Shown piece by piece: positions 47,973 through 58,188 of a stretch of DNA of 64,000 nucleotides. The stretch covers positions 16,354,254-16,418,253 of the forward strand of contig NC_079907.1 in the NCBI RefSeq assembly GCF_024868665.1. The letters are read 5' to 3'. This stretch comes from Triplophysa rosa (Eukaryota > Chordata > Actinopteri > Cypriniformes > Nemacheilidae). The translations under genes and the position numbers were made by a program. The notes beneath the pieces were generated by a model. That model saw only the letters and a program-made list of their open reading frames with translations. It was not told the DNA's origin and did no database searches. Numbering within the stretch: the stretch's first letter is position 1; the number at the start of each line of letters is the position of its first letter.

Positions 47973-48729
47973 TGTCGGGATCCGAGGGTAGCACTCTTTT
48001 CTGTCATTATTGGGTGAATGTGTGTGTATGCCTCGCCAGCCGCTAATCATCAGCCCCTCATTACCCTCAGTGTTTTCACCTGGTGTCCATTAGTTTTTCC
48101 CTATGTATTCTCTACCACTCCTCACTCCCATTGTGCGATCGTTGACTCTAGTCATACCCGTACCTTGCGCTCAGATAACTAACTTCTAGTCTAGTCTAGT
48201 CTTGTCTTGCCCTAGATTCTAGTTTCTGTCTTGTCGTGTGTATGCGTACTGTTGGATGTTGGATTACCTTTTCCTCTTGTACTGTCTAGTATTAAGTCCT
48301 CTTCACCCCAAGCTCTTCAAGGATTGTTCACCGCCCTCAGTCCCACGCTCAGTCGACCACGCTGGCTAGAACGGGTCCTGGATTACGGTACCGGCTGTGT
48401 CTACCGACGACTGATTGCCGGTTCAGCCCACGGAGGTACTCGGAACGTTGGTTGCTTACTCTGCCCTCGCCTTCATCCTCGGGGGGTTCTTCGCCTACCT
48501 TCCCTCTTCGCTGGGACAGTCGATGACTTTCTGCTGCCGTCGCCCTGCACCTCTGCTGGCGCTGCCGTACGCTGGGTTTTCCCAGTTGGCCTCGTAGCCA
48601 GCTAAGACATCTTGGGTCCTCGGCTGATCCTGTCAGTGTGGACTTTTCCAGTGCAGAGCCTGGTGTTTGACTCTAATAAAACCCTTGTTTCACCCCGCTA
48701 CTGAATCTGTGTGTTTCTGCCTCGTGACA
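47973..48729 (+). repeat. 5' LTR of the outer Gypsy
   Basis: 757 bp, TGTCGGGATCC...CTCGTGACA. CTAATAAAACCC near 48674 is a polyadenylation signal. It differs from the 3' LTR by about six substitutions and two small indels (a CTAGT unit in the TAGTC run and a few bases near 47997). That is under 1 percent, so insertion was recent. The 124-codon frame in it is an LTR shadow. Confidence 0.93.
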
Positions 48730-48752
48730 GAACGATCGCACCAATGATGGAT
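48730..48752 (+). promoter_or_regulatory. leader/primer-binding region of the outer Gypsy
   Basis: The LTR is followed directly by GAACGATCGCACCAATGATGG. The first eight bases GAACGATC also follow the LTR of the non-autonomous element at 25658, so they are a likely part of the primer-binding arrangement. I could not match a tRNA with confidence. Confidence 0.4.
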
Positions 48753-49665
48753 TCAGCGGGGACGAATCCGCTGCATTTGGCCGTCACGCAGCAAGGAGTG
48801 TTGCTCGGGCAGCAAGTACCCCGTCTCAATACCGCTGCACAACAGATCGGCGTGCTGCACGCCCAGGTAACGGACCTCACGGCTCGCCTTCAAGCGGCAC
48901 AGACCGACGCCGCCTCCCAGGCCGGGCCGTTTCGACCCGAACCCGAACCTCATGTTAACAACCCTCCCATCTACGACGGTGACACCAACTGCTGTCGTGC
49001 CTTCTTGTCCCAATGTTCTCTGGTCTTCAACCTCCAGCCCCGTCGTTACACTTCCGAGGCATCCAAGGTGAGCTTCGTCCTCACACTCCTTTCTGGTCCA
49101 GCCCGGGAGTGGGGTATGGCCGTTTGGGATGCCCAGAACCCTTGCTGTGCGTCTTTCGAGGAGTTTCTGAAGGAGATGGAGAGGCTGTTCGACCGCTCGG
49201 TTCGGGGAGACGAAGCAGCCGCCAAACTTTCACGTCTGACACGGGCGGGCGTCCATTACGGATTACGCCATCAAATTCCAGACACTCAGTGCCGCCTGTG
49301 AATGGAACGCCGCGGCGCTGCGAGCACGATTCTTGGAGGGTCTCAACAACACCATTGCAGCTGTTATGGAAGTTCCCACAGAACTTGAGAGACTCATTTC
49401 CCTCGCACTTCGAGTAGAATCTCGACTGGAATTACGCCGCCGACGACGACAGACTACCAGCTCTTGGCGCCGAATGGATTCTCCAGATCCCACGGGTTCC
49501 GACTCTCACCTTCCGCCCCCCTTGGATTCTGAGCCTATGCAGCTGGGGCCGCTTCGACTCTCCCCTCTCCAGAAACAACAACGGCTGGCACAGGGACTCT
49601 GCCTCTACTGTGGGAAGCCTGGTCATTTCGCCATCAATTGCCCACTAAAAGCCAATGCCCGCTAG
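48744..49665 (+). pseudogene. outer Gypsy gag, one frameshift
   Basis: Structural protein of the particle. Met at 48744 or 48747 starts MDSAGTNPLHLAVTQQGVLL; a Leu/Gln-rich coiled segment follows. Then come the capsid (NNPPIYDGDTNCCRAFLSQC, SEASKVSFVLTLLSGPAREWG, FEEFLKEMERLFDRS) and, in a second frame, DYAIKFQTLSAACEWN and RFLEGLNNTIAAVMEVP. It ends with the knuckle [15 protein letters not shown] (CX2CX4HX4C), intact. The frame changes by one base near 49235-49250. The gag stop at 49665 overlaps the pol start, and pol lies in the -1 frame. Confidence 0.9.
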
Positions 49666-52600
49666 TAGAAAAGAGGATACTGGTGGGCAAGCTTTTCTGT
49701 CCTCTTCCTGGCACCTCCCGCACCCAGCTGTCCTTCAATCTGGAATACCAGGGAGTCACGCACTCCGGCCTTGCCCTGTTAGATTCGGGGGCGGAGGGCA
49801 ACTTCATTGACCGCAAGATGGTTCGACGATGGCAGCTCCCCTCTGTTCCATTCTCCAATCCAGTTTCGGTCTGGTCGCTGAGTGGGGCTCTCCTCTTCAC
49901 CGTCACTCACTGCACCCCTAGCGTAAGTTTGTTCATTTCTGGGAATCATCGTGAGAACATTGTGCTGTACATACTCGAGTCCCCCAGCAATGTCATTGTC
50001 CTCGGGCATCCGTGGTTGTTACAGCACGGTCCTCATGTTGATTGGGTAAATAGCACTATTCTTTCTTGGAGCCCATTTTGTCATGTATCTTGTCTTGGTC
50101 CTGCCCTGTCTCCTGTCTCTGTCTCTTGTGCTCTTCAGAAGGAACCTGTTGATCTGACCTCAGTCCCGGCGGAGTACCACGATCTCGGCGGAGTCTTCAG
50201 CAAGTCCCGGGCCACCTCACTTCCTCCTCATCGCCCCTACGACTGCGTCATCGACCTCCTTCCCGGCACTTCTCCACTCAGGGGTCGCTTATTTTCCCTG
50301 TCCGGTCCTGAGAGAGAGGCCATGGACCAGTACATTCGCGATTCGCTACAGGCTGGACTCATCCGCCGCTCCTCTTCCCCCGCTGGCACCGGCTTCTTTG
50401 TTCAAAAGAAGGATGGCTCTCTTCGCCCTTGTATTGACTATCGAGGTTTGAATGACATTACGGTTAAGAACTGGTACCCCTTACCTCTCATGTCTTCTGC
50501 CTTTGAATTGTTGCAGGGAGCCAAGGTCTTCACCAAGTTAGACCTCCGTAACGCCTATCACCTCGTCCGCATTCGGGAGGGAGATGAGTGGAAGACAGCA
50601 TTTAACACACCTACTGGACACTACGAGTATTTGGTGCTTCCCTTCGGTCTCACCAGTGCTCCGGCTGTCTTCCAGGGCCTGGTCAATAGCGTTCTGGGCG
50701 ACATGATCAATCAGTTTGTCTTTGTGTACCTGGACGATATTTTAATATTTTCCTCTTCTCCCCAGGAACACACCCAGCACGTTAGACGGGTTCTCCAACG
50801 CCTGCTCGAGAATCGACTCTTTGTCAAAGTGGAGAAGTGCGAGTTCCATGCCGAGTCTGTGACATTCCTTGGCCACATAGTATCCACTACGGGTATCCAG
50901 GCTGATCCCGCCAAGACAGAGGCCGTCACCAAGTGGCCCATACCCGACTCTCGTAAGGAACTGCAGCGTTTCCTGGGATTCGCCAACTTTTACCGGCGAT
51001 TCGTCAGAAACTTTGGTCAGATTGCTGCACCCCTTACCATGTTGACCTCCACTAAGAACCCTTTCAGGTGGAATCAGCAGGCTCAGGTTGCCTTTGATAA
51101 ATTAAGGTCTCGTTTTATCTCTGCTCCTGTCTTGTCTGTTCCAGATCCTGTTTGCCAGTTCATCGTCGAGGTTGACGCTTCAGACGTCGGAGTAGGCGCA
51201 GTCTTGTCTCAGCGGTCTGTCCACGATGGGAAGGTGCATCCCTGCGCCTATTTTTCCCACCGGCTCAGCCCGGCAGAATGTAACTACGACATTGGCAACC
51301 GGGAGCTGCTGGCGGTCAAGCTAGCACTGGAGGAGTGGCGTCACTGGTTGGAGGGAGCGGAGCAGCCCTTCCTGGTCTGGACGGACCATAAAAACTTGGA
51401 GTATATCCGTTTGGCCAGGAGGTTAAGCTCACGTCAGGCCCGCTGGGCACTCTTCTTTGGTCACTTTAACTTCACCCTCTCTTTTCGGCCCGGGTCTAAA
51501 AACACCAAACCCGACGCCCTTTCCCGCTTGTTCGCGACTCCAGGGGATAGATGTTCCACCGACACCATCCTCCCCAGGGGAGTGGTGATCGGGGCTATCT
51601 CCTGGGGAATCGAACACCGGGTAAAGGAGGCCGGCCGAGGGGTGCAAGTACCAACCGAGTGCCCAGCGGGCAGACTGTTTGTGCCTGCTGTGTGATCTGA
51701 GGTTCTTCAGTGGGGTCACTCATCCAGACTGGATTGCCATCCAGGGACTCGGGGAACGTCGGCTTCGGTCCGTCAACGCTTCTGGTGGCCGTCATGGTCC
51801 ACCGATGTCAGACAGTTCGTGTTAACCTGCCCGACATGCGCTCAATCCAAACCCAGTAACCACCCTGTCGCTGGTCTGCTTCGCCCTCTCCCTATCCCCT
51901 CCCGCCCCTGGTCACATATTGCCCTTGATTTTGTTACTGGGCTCCCCCCCTCTGGTGGTAACACTGTGGTCCTCACAGTGGTGGATCGCTTCTCTAAGGC
52001 GGTTCATTTCATTCCCCTACCCAAGCTCCCTTCCTCACGGGAGACCGCGCAACTGCTCATTGACCACGTTTTCTGGCTCCACGGCTTGCCGGTCGACTTG
52101 GTCTCTGATAGGGGTCCGCAGTTCACCTCCCGTTTTTGGAAAGAATTTTGTAGACAGATCGGGGCCTCAGCGAGTCTGTCTTCCGCTTTCCACCCTCAGA
52201 CCAATGGGCAGTGCGAGCGGGCCAACCAGGATCTCGGAAGAATGCTCCGCTGTCTGACATTGTCCAATCCGAGTTCCTGGAGCCAACAGCTCTCATGGGT
52301 GGAATACGCCCACAACTCCCTTCCGTCGGCTGCCTCAGGTTTGTCCCCTTTCGAGTGTTCTCTTGGTTATAACCCTCCTCTCTTCCCCTCACAGGAACCC
52401 AACGCTGCAGTACCGTCCGCTCTGGCTTTCATCCAGCGCTGCCGACGCACCTGGCGGAGAGCCAGAGAGGTTTTGGCTCGAACCTCAAGACGTACCAAGG
52501 CAGCTGCCGACCGCCACCGGTCCTCTCCTCCTACCTATGTGTTTGGTCAACGAGTTTGGCTCGCTACTAAGGACCTGCCTCTCCGGGCGCCTTCTCGCAA

Positions 52601-52724
52601 GCTGGCACCCAGGATCATAGGGCCCTTTCGCATCACTAAGGTGGTTAATCCGGTGGCCATCAGGCTCAGACTTCCCCCCCTCCCTCGGTCGGGTTCACCC
52701 GGTTTTTCATGTCTCCCGGGTTAA
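49638..52724 (+). pseudogene. outer Gypsy pol: protease-RT-RNase H-integrase, one stop
   Basis: The first part (49638-51695) holds the protease [12 protein letters not shown] (Asp49), RT ([31 protein letters not shown] with Asp302, [10 protein letters not shown] at 363-372) and RNase H ([23 protein letters not shown]). A TGA at 51693-51695 interrupts the frame. The same frame continues to 52724 with the integrase: a zinc domain ([19 protein letters not shown]) and a DDE core ([33 protein letters not shown]). TGA in place of CGA (Arg) fits CpG decay. It ends out of frame in a C run near 52674-52680. Confidence 0.93.
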
Positions 52725-52997
52725 ACCTGTGTTCTCTTCTCCCCTCAATCCTGCCTGCAGCCCCCCCCCCAACCCCAACCCCACCACGTCTCGTGGATGG
52801 TTCTCCTTCCTACTCGGTTCGGAGACTCCTTGACGTGCGTCGGCGGGGTAGGGGGTTTCAATATCTAGTGGACTGGGAGGGCTATGGCGCAGAGGAGAGG
52901 AGCTGGGTGCCGTCTCGGGATATTCTGGACCCATTGCTGATCGTGGATCTCCATCGTAGACGAGGTAATCCCCCTCCTAGGCCGCCTGGGGGCGTTC
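52725..52997 (+). pseudogene. outer Gypsy integrase tail with chromodomain
   Basis: After frame changes in two C runs (about 52674-52680 and 52758-52770) the coding sense continues with [23 protein letters not shown] and [22 protein letters not shown]. This is a chromodomain (aromatic YLVDWEGY and W residues), which defines chromoviruses and can guide insertion to marked chromatin. The tail [11 protein letters not shown] leads into the G-rich polypurine tract. Confidence 0.88.
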
Positions 52998-53008
52998 GTG
53001 GGGGGGGG
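52998..53008 (+). promoter_or_regulatory. outer Gypsy polypurine tract, left half
   Basis: GTGGGGGGGG ends where the inner element's LTR begins. After the inner element the tract resumes as GGGGGTAC before the outer 3' LTR. The last five G are the inner element's target duplication. Confidence 0.85.
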
Positions 53009-53179
53009 TGTTGTGTCCTCAGGTTAGTCAATAAAGAAGCAATGGAAATACTCGAGCTATTTTATTTCACACATGTCATACACTCTGCCAGAACACTTAT
53101 CTCTTCTATTCCTCACTTGTTTCAACAAGAACAATTACCCCCATACTGCCCTCTTGAGGTTCAATTGCAAAACACCACA
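53009..53179 (-). repeat. 3' LTR of the inner Gypsy
   Basis: 171 bp, minus strand TGTGGTGTTTTGC...GACACAACA. The purine run AAAAGGGGAAAA (minus strand of 53180-53191) lies just inside it and is the inner element's polypurine tract. Confidence 0.92.
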
Positions 53180-53366
53180 TTTTCCCCTTTTAACTGAAGA
53201 TTCCTTCATAACACATATATGTTAATTATCTTATGTATGTATATATACACCAGCAATTACAGCCTTCATTCAGGTAGATGAACATCATAATCCAACAACA
53301 TTTCAGAAATATAATTCAAACATGAACACAGTTATAGCCACAACCAACAAAATTCGTCTCATGCAT
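53180..53366 (-). other. inner Gypsy 3' untranslated region
   Basis: 187 bp between the gag-pol stop and the 3' LTR. AT-rich, non-coding, ending in the polypurine tract next to 53179. Confidence 0.8.
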
Positions 53367-56300
53367 TTACTCCAATTCAAAGTCCTTCAACCACGCAGGT
53401 GGTCTACTCACTCTACTACTTTTCCTCAGATCACATGTCCCCTGCGATTGTGAGTTATCATGCTGAATGACAGCAGGGCCTGTGAAACGTGTCAGTTTGG
53501 AAACATTCCATTTCTTTTTGTCACTCAACACAAAAGTGTTGTTTCCAATTTGTCTCTCAATTTCCAGTGGTGGCGAGAACTTGGGAACTCCTTTTCCCAC
53601 ATGAGTAGGCTTTTTAACTCTCACCTGGTCTCCTGTTTTGAAAGTGTGACGCTTAGCTCCCCGTTTCCTGTCTGTGTACATTTTGCTTTTCAGTTGTTTG
53701 GAACGCACAGCAGCTTTTACCTGAGCACACTTGTCACTCTTGGGGCCCACCGGAAAGACATTCAGCTTTGTACGCATCTTGCGATGGTGCAGGAGTTCAG
53801 ACGGGGACACTCCAGTAGTACTGTGTGGCGTGGCTCTGTAGGATTGCAAAAACTCAGTCACTACCTGTTTCCACGGTAGCCCTCTTTGTTCAGCAGAAAG
53901 GATGCATTCTTTCAGAACTCGGTTCCAACGCTCCACAGCACCGTTCCCTTGGGGGTAGTACAAGGAACTACGCATGTGACTTATACCCCTCTCTTTCAAA
54001 AAATCCTCAAAGACCGTGGCCAGGAATTGAGGCCCGTTGTCGGTCACGACACCCTGCGGATTTCCCTCCCTGCTGAAAACTGAATGAAGGAAGGATGTAA
54101 CTACCTCTGCAGTAACATTTGGGGTAAATGCCACTTCTGGCCACTTACTATGGTAATCCACTAGAGAGATGGCAAAACGGCAGTCAGACGGTCCACACTC
54201 AAAAGGTCCCACTATATCAATTCCCAGTTTCTGCCACGGCTCCGATGGAAAGCTGACAGGCTGAAGAGGTGCAGGGGCTGGTTTAGCTGATTTGTCATTT
54301 AGTTGACAGGTTAGACAAGAGGAGACCGTAGACTGTATTTGAGCATCCATTTGAGGCCACCAGAATAATTCACGCAGCCTCTGTTTGGTACGGACGATCC
54401 CTTGGTGCGTCTCATGCGCCAAGTGTACCAGTTTCGTGCGTAATGTAGAAGGAACGATGACACGATGTTCCCCTCTCCTCACTAGAGCACCATCAACACA
54501 CAGTTCGTCCCGAATACGAAAATAAGGCACCAGCAATGGTGCCAGCTCCCGACACCTTTTCGGCCAGCGCCGCCCAATCTGTGCACGCAGTAAGGCCAAC
54601 TCCGAACAGACTTCCGAAGCTGAGCAAAAATCCTCGACAGAGAAAGTAGGTAGGCCAGACACAAAAGCAACCATGTCTGGTTCCACGGAATCATCCGACT
54701 GTGCTGGCAATGGTAATCTGGATAAACAGTCGGCAGCACAATTAAGAGTCCCAGGGCGGTATATGACATCATAAGTAAAGCAAAGCAAGCGCGCCGCCCA
54801 CCGAGCGACACGCAACCCCGCACGGCCAAGGCCTTTTGTTGCCAGCAATGTAGTGAGTGCACGATGGTCAGTTCTCAGCGTGAAGTGTCGACCCCATAAG
54901 TACGGCCGCCACTTTTCTACTGCCCACACACAGGCCAGCGCTTCCTTCTCGACCGTAGAGTATTTTCTTTCAGCAGCCGTAAGAGTTCTGGAAGCAAACG
55001 CAACAGTCCTTTCAACATTGTCTTTGTGGAGTTGTGTCAAAACACCCCCCAGCCCATAATCAGAAGCGTCTGTTGACACTATAGTGGGAAGGAATGGATC
55101 GAACAGCGTGAGCACTGGACTTTTAGAAAGCAGATCTTTCAGTTCTTTAAAGCTGCGATCGGCAGGCACAGCCCATTCGAATGTAGTCTCTGATGCATCT
55201 CGCACCAATGCACGTAATGGTTCAGCATTCGAAGCAAAATTAGGCAGAAATTTGCTGTACCACGAGATCAGTCCCAAAAACGAGCGCAAGGAAGCAATGT
55301 CGTGTGGCGCAGGGGCGTTAATGATCGCAGATAGGTGCTCATCATCGGGAGAAATGCCGTCTTTCGAAACGACGTGCCCTAAGAACTTTAAGGAAGTCTG
55401 TCTGAACTTGCACTTGTCCCAGTTCAGCTGCAGTCCAGCATCTGACAAGCGCTGCATGACAGTGCGCAGTGTTGCATCATGCTCATCCTGCGTAGCAGCG
55501 TACACAATGACATCATCCAAATAGTTCCGAACTCCCCTCACGCCCTTCAGAACAGATTCCATCATCTTTTGAAATGCCGCTGGCGCAGAAGCAAGGCCAT
55601 ACGGAACCCGACAGTATCTGAAGAGGCCGTCGTGTGTGATGAAAGCGGTGATGTAGGGAAGCTGATGGTACGCAGCCGCGAGATCAATTGTAGTGAATAC
55701 TGATGCACCCCTAAGGTCATGTAAGAGTTCGTCCATGTGTGGCAGAGGGTGACTGTCTACAATGAGTGCCTTATTCGGTTCACGCAGATCCACACATAAA
55801 TGTATTTTTCCGTCTTTCTTTGCAGTTACGACAATAGGGGAGATCCACGGGGATAAATCAATTTTTTCAATAATGCCTTTGTTCAATAGTAAGTCCAGTT
55901 CCGTAGAAACAGCTTGGCGTACTGAGAATGGAAGCCGACGTAACTTCTGACGTACCGGTGTAGCATTCGGTTTGACTGTAGGTTTATGAACAAAGCCTTT
56001 CACACAACCCCCGGAAACATCTGGGGCTGGAGAGGTCACAGCTACAACTGCATGTAATTCATCAGCTTTAGGTGCAGCACCGAAATGGAAAGAGAAGTTC
56101 AGAGCTCGAATTAGATCCATACCCATTAGGGCAGAGCCACCTTTGACAATGTAGAAGCAAGCAGAAGTTACAGCATCATTCAGTGAAACGTCCGCACGTA
56201 AACATCCGAGTACCGGAATGGCCTCTTTCAAGTATGTAACCAGTTTCACTTTAGGATCCATAAGCGAACAGTCCTTAAAGTATCTGTTGTAAATGACCTC

Positions 56301-57233
56301 AGGCAGAATTGACACAGATGAGCCTGTGTCCACGACTAACTCAGTGTCAACGGACCGTCCCTCTGTAGTAGTAATCTGAACATTGCATAATAGTTTGTCT
56401 GCAGAAACGGTAGTAGTATCTGTAAAGAGGACAACCACTTCAGGGACTACTTCTCTAACATCCTTAGAAGAACGACATACCTTAGAAAAATGTCCGGTTT
56501 TTCCGCAAGAACGGCATTTGGCCCGAGTAGCAGGGCAATCAGTCGCATTAGCCAGATGGGTTTTAGCTCCACAACGGTAGCACATGCGAGTCGCTCCTTG
56601 TATGGCATTGGCAGCAGGTTTTGCTCCAACATGACGGTGCGTGCTCGTCTTATGATGACGGAAAGGTTTGGATGACACAGCTTGAACTGAGCTTTGCGCA
56701 GCCAGTATATTCGAGTTCGATGGTGCTTGTTCCACCTGACTTGCAATCGTGATAGCAGAATCCAGCGTCAGTGACAGCTCTAGCAGTAGTCTTTCTCGCA
56801 CTGCCGGGGCGTATGATCGTTCAACCAGCTGATCCCGAATCATCTCACTCTCCATGTCACCATATGCACACACTGAGGCCAAGTGTCGCAAAGCAGTCAA
56901 AAACTGTGGAATCGTTTCATCCGCACGTTGAGAACGTTGCCGAAAGCGGTGTCGGGCCACCACTACGTTGACTTTAGGCACAAAATGATTCTCTAACGCT
57001 GCCATTGCATCATCGAACGTAGTTCCAGTATTAGGTAAGGTGTAAAACAGCCGCTGACCTTCGGTACCCAGGCTGTGTAGCAAAATAGCACGTTTTCTGG
57101 CATCCGGCCATGCTTGCCCCGTAGCATTTATGGCTAGCAAATAGTTCTCAAACATTTTCCGCCACGTACCGAAAGGAATCGCAGGCTCTCCACTGCATGG
57201 CAGAAAAGGCACAGGCACAGGTACGGAACTCAT
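53367..57233 (-). CDS. inner Gypsy Gag-Pol polyprotein, single frame
   Basis: 1288 codons from ATG at 57231-57233 (a TTG three codons upstream is open but not needed). Using numbering from that TTG: capsid region 1-200; two zinc knuckles (Cys221-Cys236 and Cys243-Cys256); protease DTGSS (305-309); RT with Asp520 and YLDD (574-577); RNase H TDASDYGLGG (724-733); integrase zinc domain (His943/His946, Cys976/Cys979); DDE Asp1009, Asp1068, Glu1104. No chromodomain is seen. Gag and Pol share one frame with no stop between them. RT lacks about six residues between YHQLP and TAFITHDG compared with the outer element, which may impair it. Two knuckles and the K02A2.6-like look suggest a Mag-type clade (inference). 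Confidence 0.93.
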   Translation of the reverse strand: MSSVPVPVPFLPCSGEPAIPFGTWRKMFENYLLAINATGQAWPDARKRAILLHSLGTEGQRLFYTLPNTGTTFDDAMAALENHFVPKVNVVVARHRFRQRSQRADETIPQFLTALRHLASVCAYGDMESEMIRDQLVERSYAPAVRERLLLELSLTLDSAITIASQVEQAPSNSNILAAQSSVQAVSSKPFRHHKTSTHRHVGAKPAANAIQGATRMCYRCGAKTHLANATDCPATRAKCRSCGKTGHFSKVCRSSKDVREVVPEVVVLFTDTTTVSADKLLCNVQITTTEGRSVDTELVVDTGSSVSILPEVIYNRYFKDCSLMDPKVKLVTYLKEAIPVLGCLRADVSLNDAVTSACFYIVKGGSALMGMDLIRALNFSFHFGAAPKADELHAVVAVTSPAPDVSGGCVKGFVHKPTVKPNATPVRQKLRRLPFSVRQAVSTELDLLLNKGIIEKIDLSPWISPIVVTAKKDGKIHLCVDLREPNKALIVDSHPLPHMDELLHDLRGASVFTTIDLAAAYHQLPYITAFITHDGLFRYCRVPYGLASAPAAFQKMMESVLKGVRGVRNYLDDVIVYAATQDEHDATLRTVMQRLSDAGLQLNWDKCKFRQTSLKFLGHVVSKDGISPDDEHLSAIINAPAPHDIASLRSFLGLISWYSKFLPNFASNAEPLRALVRDASETTFEWAVPADRSFKELKDLLSKSPVLTLFDPFLPTIVSTDASDYGLGGVLTQLHKDNVERTVAFASRTLTAAERKYSTVEKEALACVWAVEKWRPYLWGRHFTLRTDHRALTTLLATKGLGRAGLRVARWAARLLCFTYDVIYRPGTLNCAADCLSRLPLPAQSDDSVEPDMVAFVSGLPTFSVEDFCSASEVCSELALLRAQIGRRWPKRCRELAPLLVPYFRIRDELCVDGALVRRGEHRVIVPSTLRTKLVHLAHETHQGIVRTKQRLRELFWWPQMDAQIQSTVSSCLTCQLNDKSAKPAPAPLQPVSFPSEPWQKLGIDIVGPFECGPSDCRFAISLVDYHSKWPEVAFTPNVTAEVVTSFLHSVFSREGNPQGVVTDNGPQFLATVFEDFLKERGISHMRSSLYYPQGNGAVERWNRVLKECILSAEQRGLPWKQVVTEFLQSYRATPHSTTGVSPSELLHHRKMRTKLNVFPVGPKSDKCAQVKAAVRSKQLKSKMYTDRKRGAKRHTFKTGDQVRVKKPTHVGKGVPKFSPPLEIERQIGNNTFVLSDKKKWNVSKLTRFTGPAVIQHDNSQSQGTCDLRKSSRVSRPPAWLKDFELE

Positions 57234-57244
57234 CGTCGCCAATT
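57234..57244 (-). promoter_or_regulatory. inner Gypsy primer-binding site, overlapping the start
   Basis: Only 11 bases separate the 5' LTR from the gag ATG. The minus strand reads AATTGGCGACG then ATG. TGGCGACGA would pair with a tRNA ending TCGTCGCCA; from memory tRNA-Ser(GCT) ends this way. The binding site would then run into the first codons. Confidence 0.5.
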
Positions 57245-57415
57245 TGTTGTGTCCTCAGGTTAGTCAATAAAGAAGCAATGGAAATACTCGAGCTATTTTA
57301 TTTCACACATGTCATACACTCTGCCAGAACACTTCTCTCTTCTATTCCTCACTTGTTTCAACAAGAACAATTACCCCCATACTGCCCTCTTGAGGTTCAA
57401 TTGCAAAACACCACA
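57245..57415 (-). repeat. 5' LTR of the inner Gypsy
   Basis: 171 bp, near-identical to 53009-53179. CAATAAAGAAGC on the plus strand belongs to the antisense; on the minus strand the LTR is too short to show a clear TATA box. Confidence 0.92.
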
Positions 57416-57423
57416 GGGGGTAC
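57416..57423 (+). promoter_or_regulatory. outer Gypsy polypurine tract, right half
   Basis: GGGGGTAC directly precedes TGTCGGG of the 3' LTR. The same GGGGGTAC|TGTC(A/G)GG junction is seen at 9177-9190. Confidence 0.85.
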
Positions 57424-58188
57424 TGTCGGGATCCGAGGGTAGCACTCATCTGTTCTGTCATTATTGGGTGAATGTGTGTGTATGCCTCGCCAGCCGCTAA
57501 TCATCAGCCCCTCATTACCCTCAGTGTTTTCACCTGGTGTCCATTAGTTTTTCCCTATGTATTCTCTACCACTCCTCACTCCCATTGTGCGATCGTTGAC
57601 TCTAGTCATACCCGTACCTTGCGCTCAGATAACTAACTTCTAGTCTAGTCTAGTCTAGTCTTGTCTTGCCCTAGATTCTAGTTTCTGTCTTGTCGTGTGT
57701 ATGCGTACTGTTGGATGTTGGATTACCTTTTCCTCTTGTACTGTCTAGTATTAAGGCCTCTTCACCCCAAGCTCTTCAAGGATTGTTCACCGCCCTCAGT
57801 CCCACGCTCAGTCGACCACGCCAGCTAGAACGGGTCCTGGATTACGGTACCGGCTGTGTCTACCGACGACTGATTGCCGGTTCAGCCCACGGAGGTACTC
57901 GGAACGTTGGTTGCCTACTCTGCCCTCGCCTTCATCCTCGGGGGGTTCTTCGCCTACCTTCCCTCTTCGCTGGGACAGTCGATGACTTTCTGCTGCCGTC
58001 GCCCTGCACCTCTGCTGGCGCTGCCGTACGCTGGGTTTTCCCAGTTGGCCTCGTAGCCAGCTAAGACATCTTGGGTCCTCGGCTGATCCTGTCAGTGTGG
58101 ACTTTTCCAGTGCAGAGCCTGGTGTTTGACTCTAATAAAACCCTTGTTTCACCCCGCTACTGAATCTGTGTGTTTCTGCCTCGTGACA
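57424..58188 (+). repeat. 3' LTR of the outer Gypsy
   Basis: 765 bp, over 99 percent like 47973-48729. It has one more CTAGT unit in the TAGTC run and ATCTG in place of TT near its start. Followed by GAAAAC (58189-58194). Confidence 0.93.

Larger units (their letters stand above)
53009..57415 (-). mobile_element. complete nested Gypsy element (inner)
   Basis: Two 171-bp LTRs (53009-53179 and 57245-57415) flank one long minus-strand gag-pol frame. Flanking GGGGG (53004-53008 and 57416-57420) is the target duplication. The LTRs differ at a single position that I can see (A versus C in ACACTT(A/C)TCTC, allowing for the shifted T). It is therefore young and inserted into the outer element's polypurine tract. 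Confidence 0.95.
47973..58188 (+). mobile_element. Gypsy chromovirus (outer element), interrupted by a second Gypsy
   Basis: Two LTRs (47973-48729 and 57424-58188) enclose gag, protease-RT-RNase H-integrase and a chromodomain, all plus strand. The flanks are GAAAAC at 47967-47972 and 58189-58194, a target duplication of five or six bases. The polypurine tract before the 3' LTR is split by a 4.4-kb minus-strand Gypsy element at 53009-57415. One nonsense codon and about three frameshifts are seen in gag-pol. Confidence 0.93.

Noticed and set aside
48231..48605. 124-codon frame (and its twin at 57690-58064)
   Set aside because: It lies wholly within the two LTRs of the outer Gypsy and is repeated for that reason. 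It has no family signature.
53460..53879. 139-codon plus-strand frame and other plus frames to 57.1 kb
   Set aside because: They are antisense shadows of the 1288-codon Gag-Pol of the inner Gypsy.
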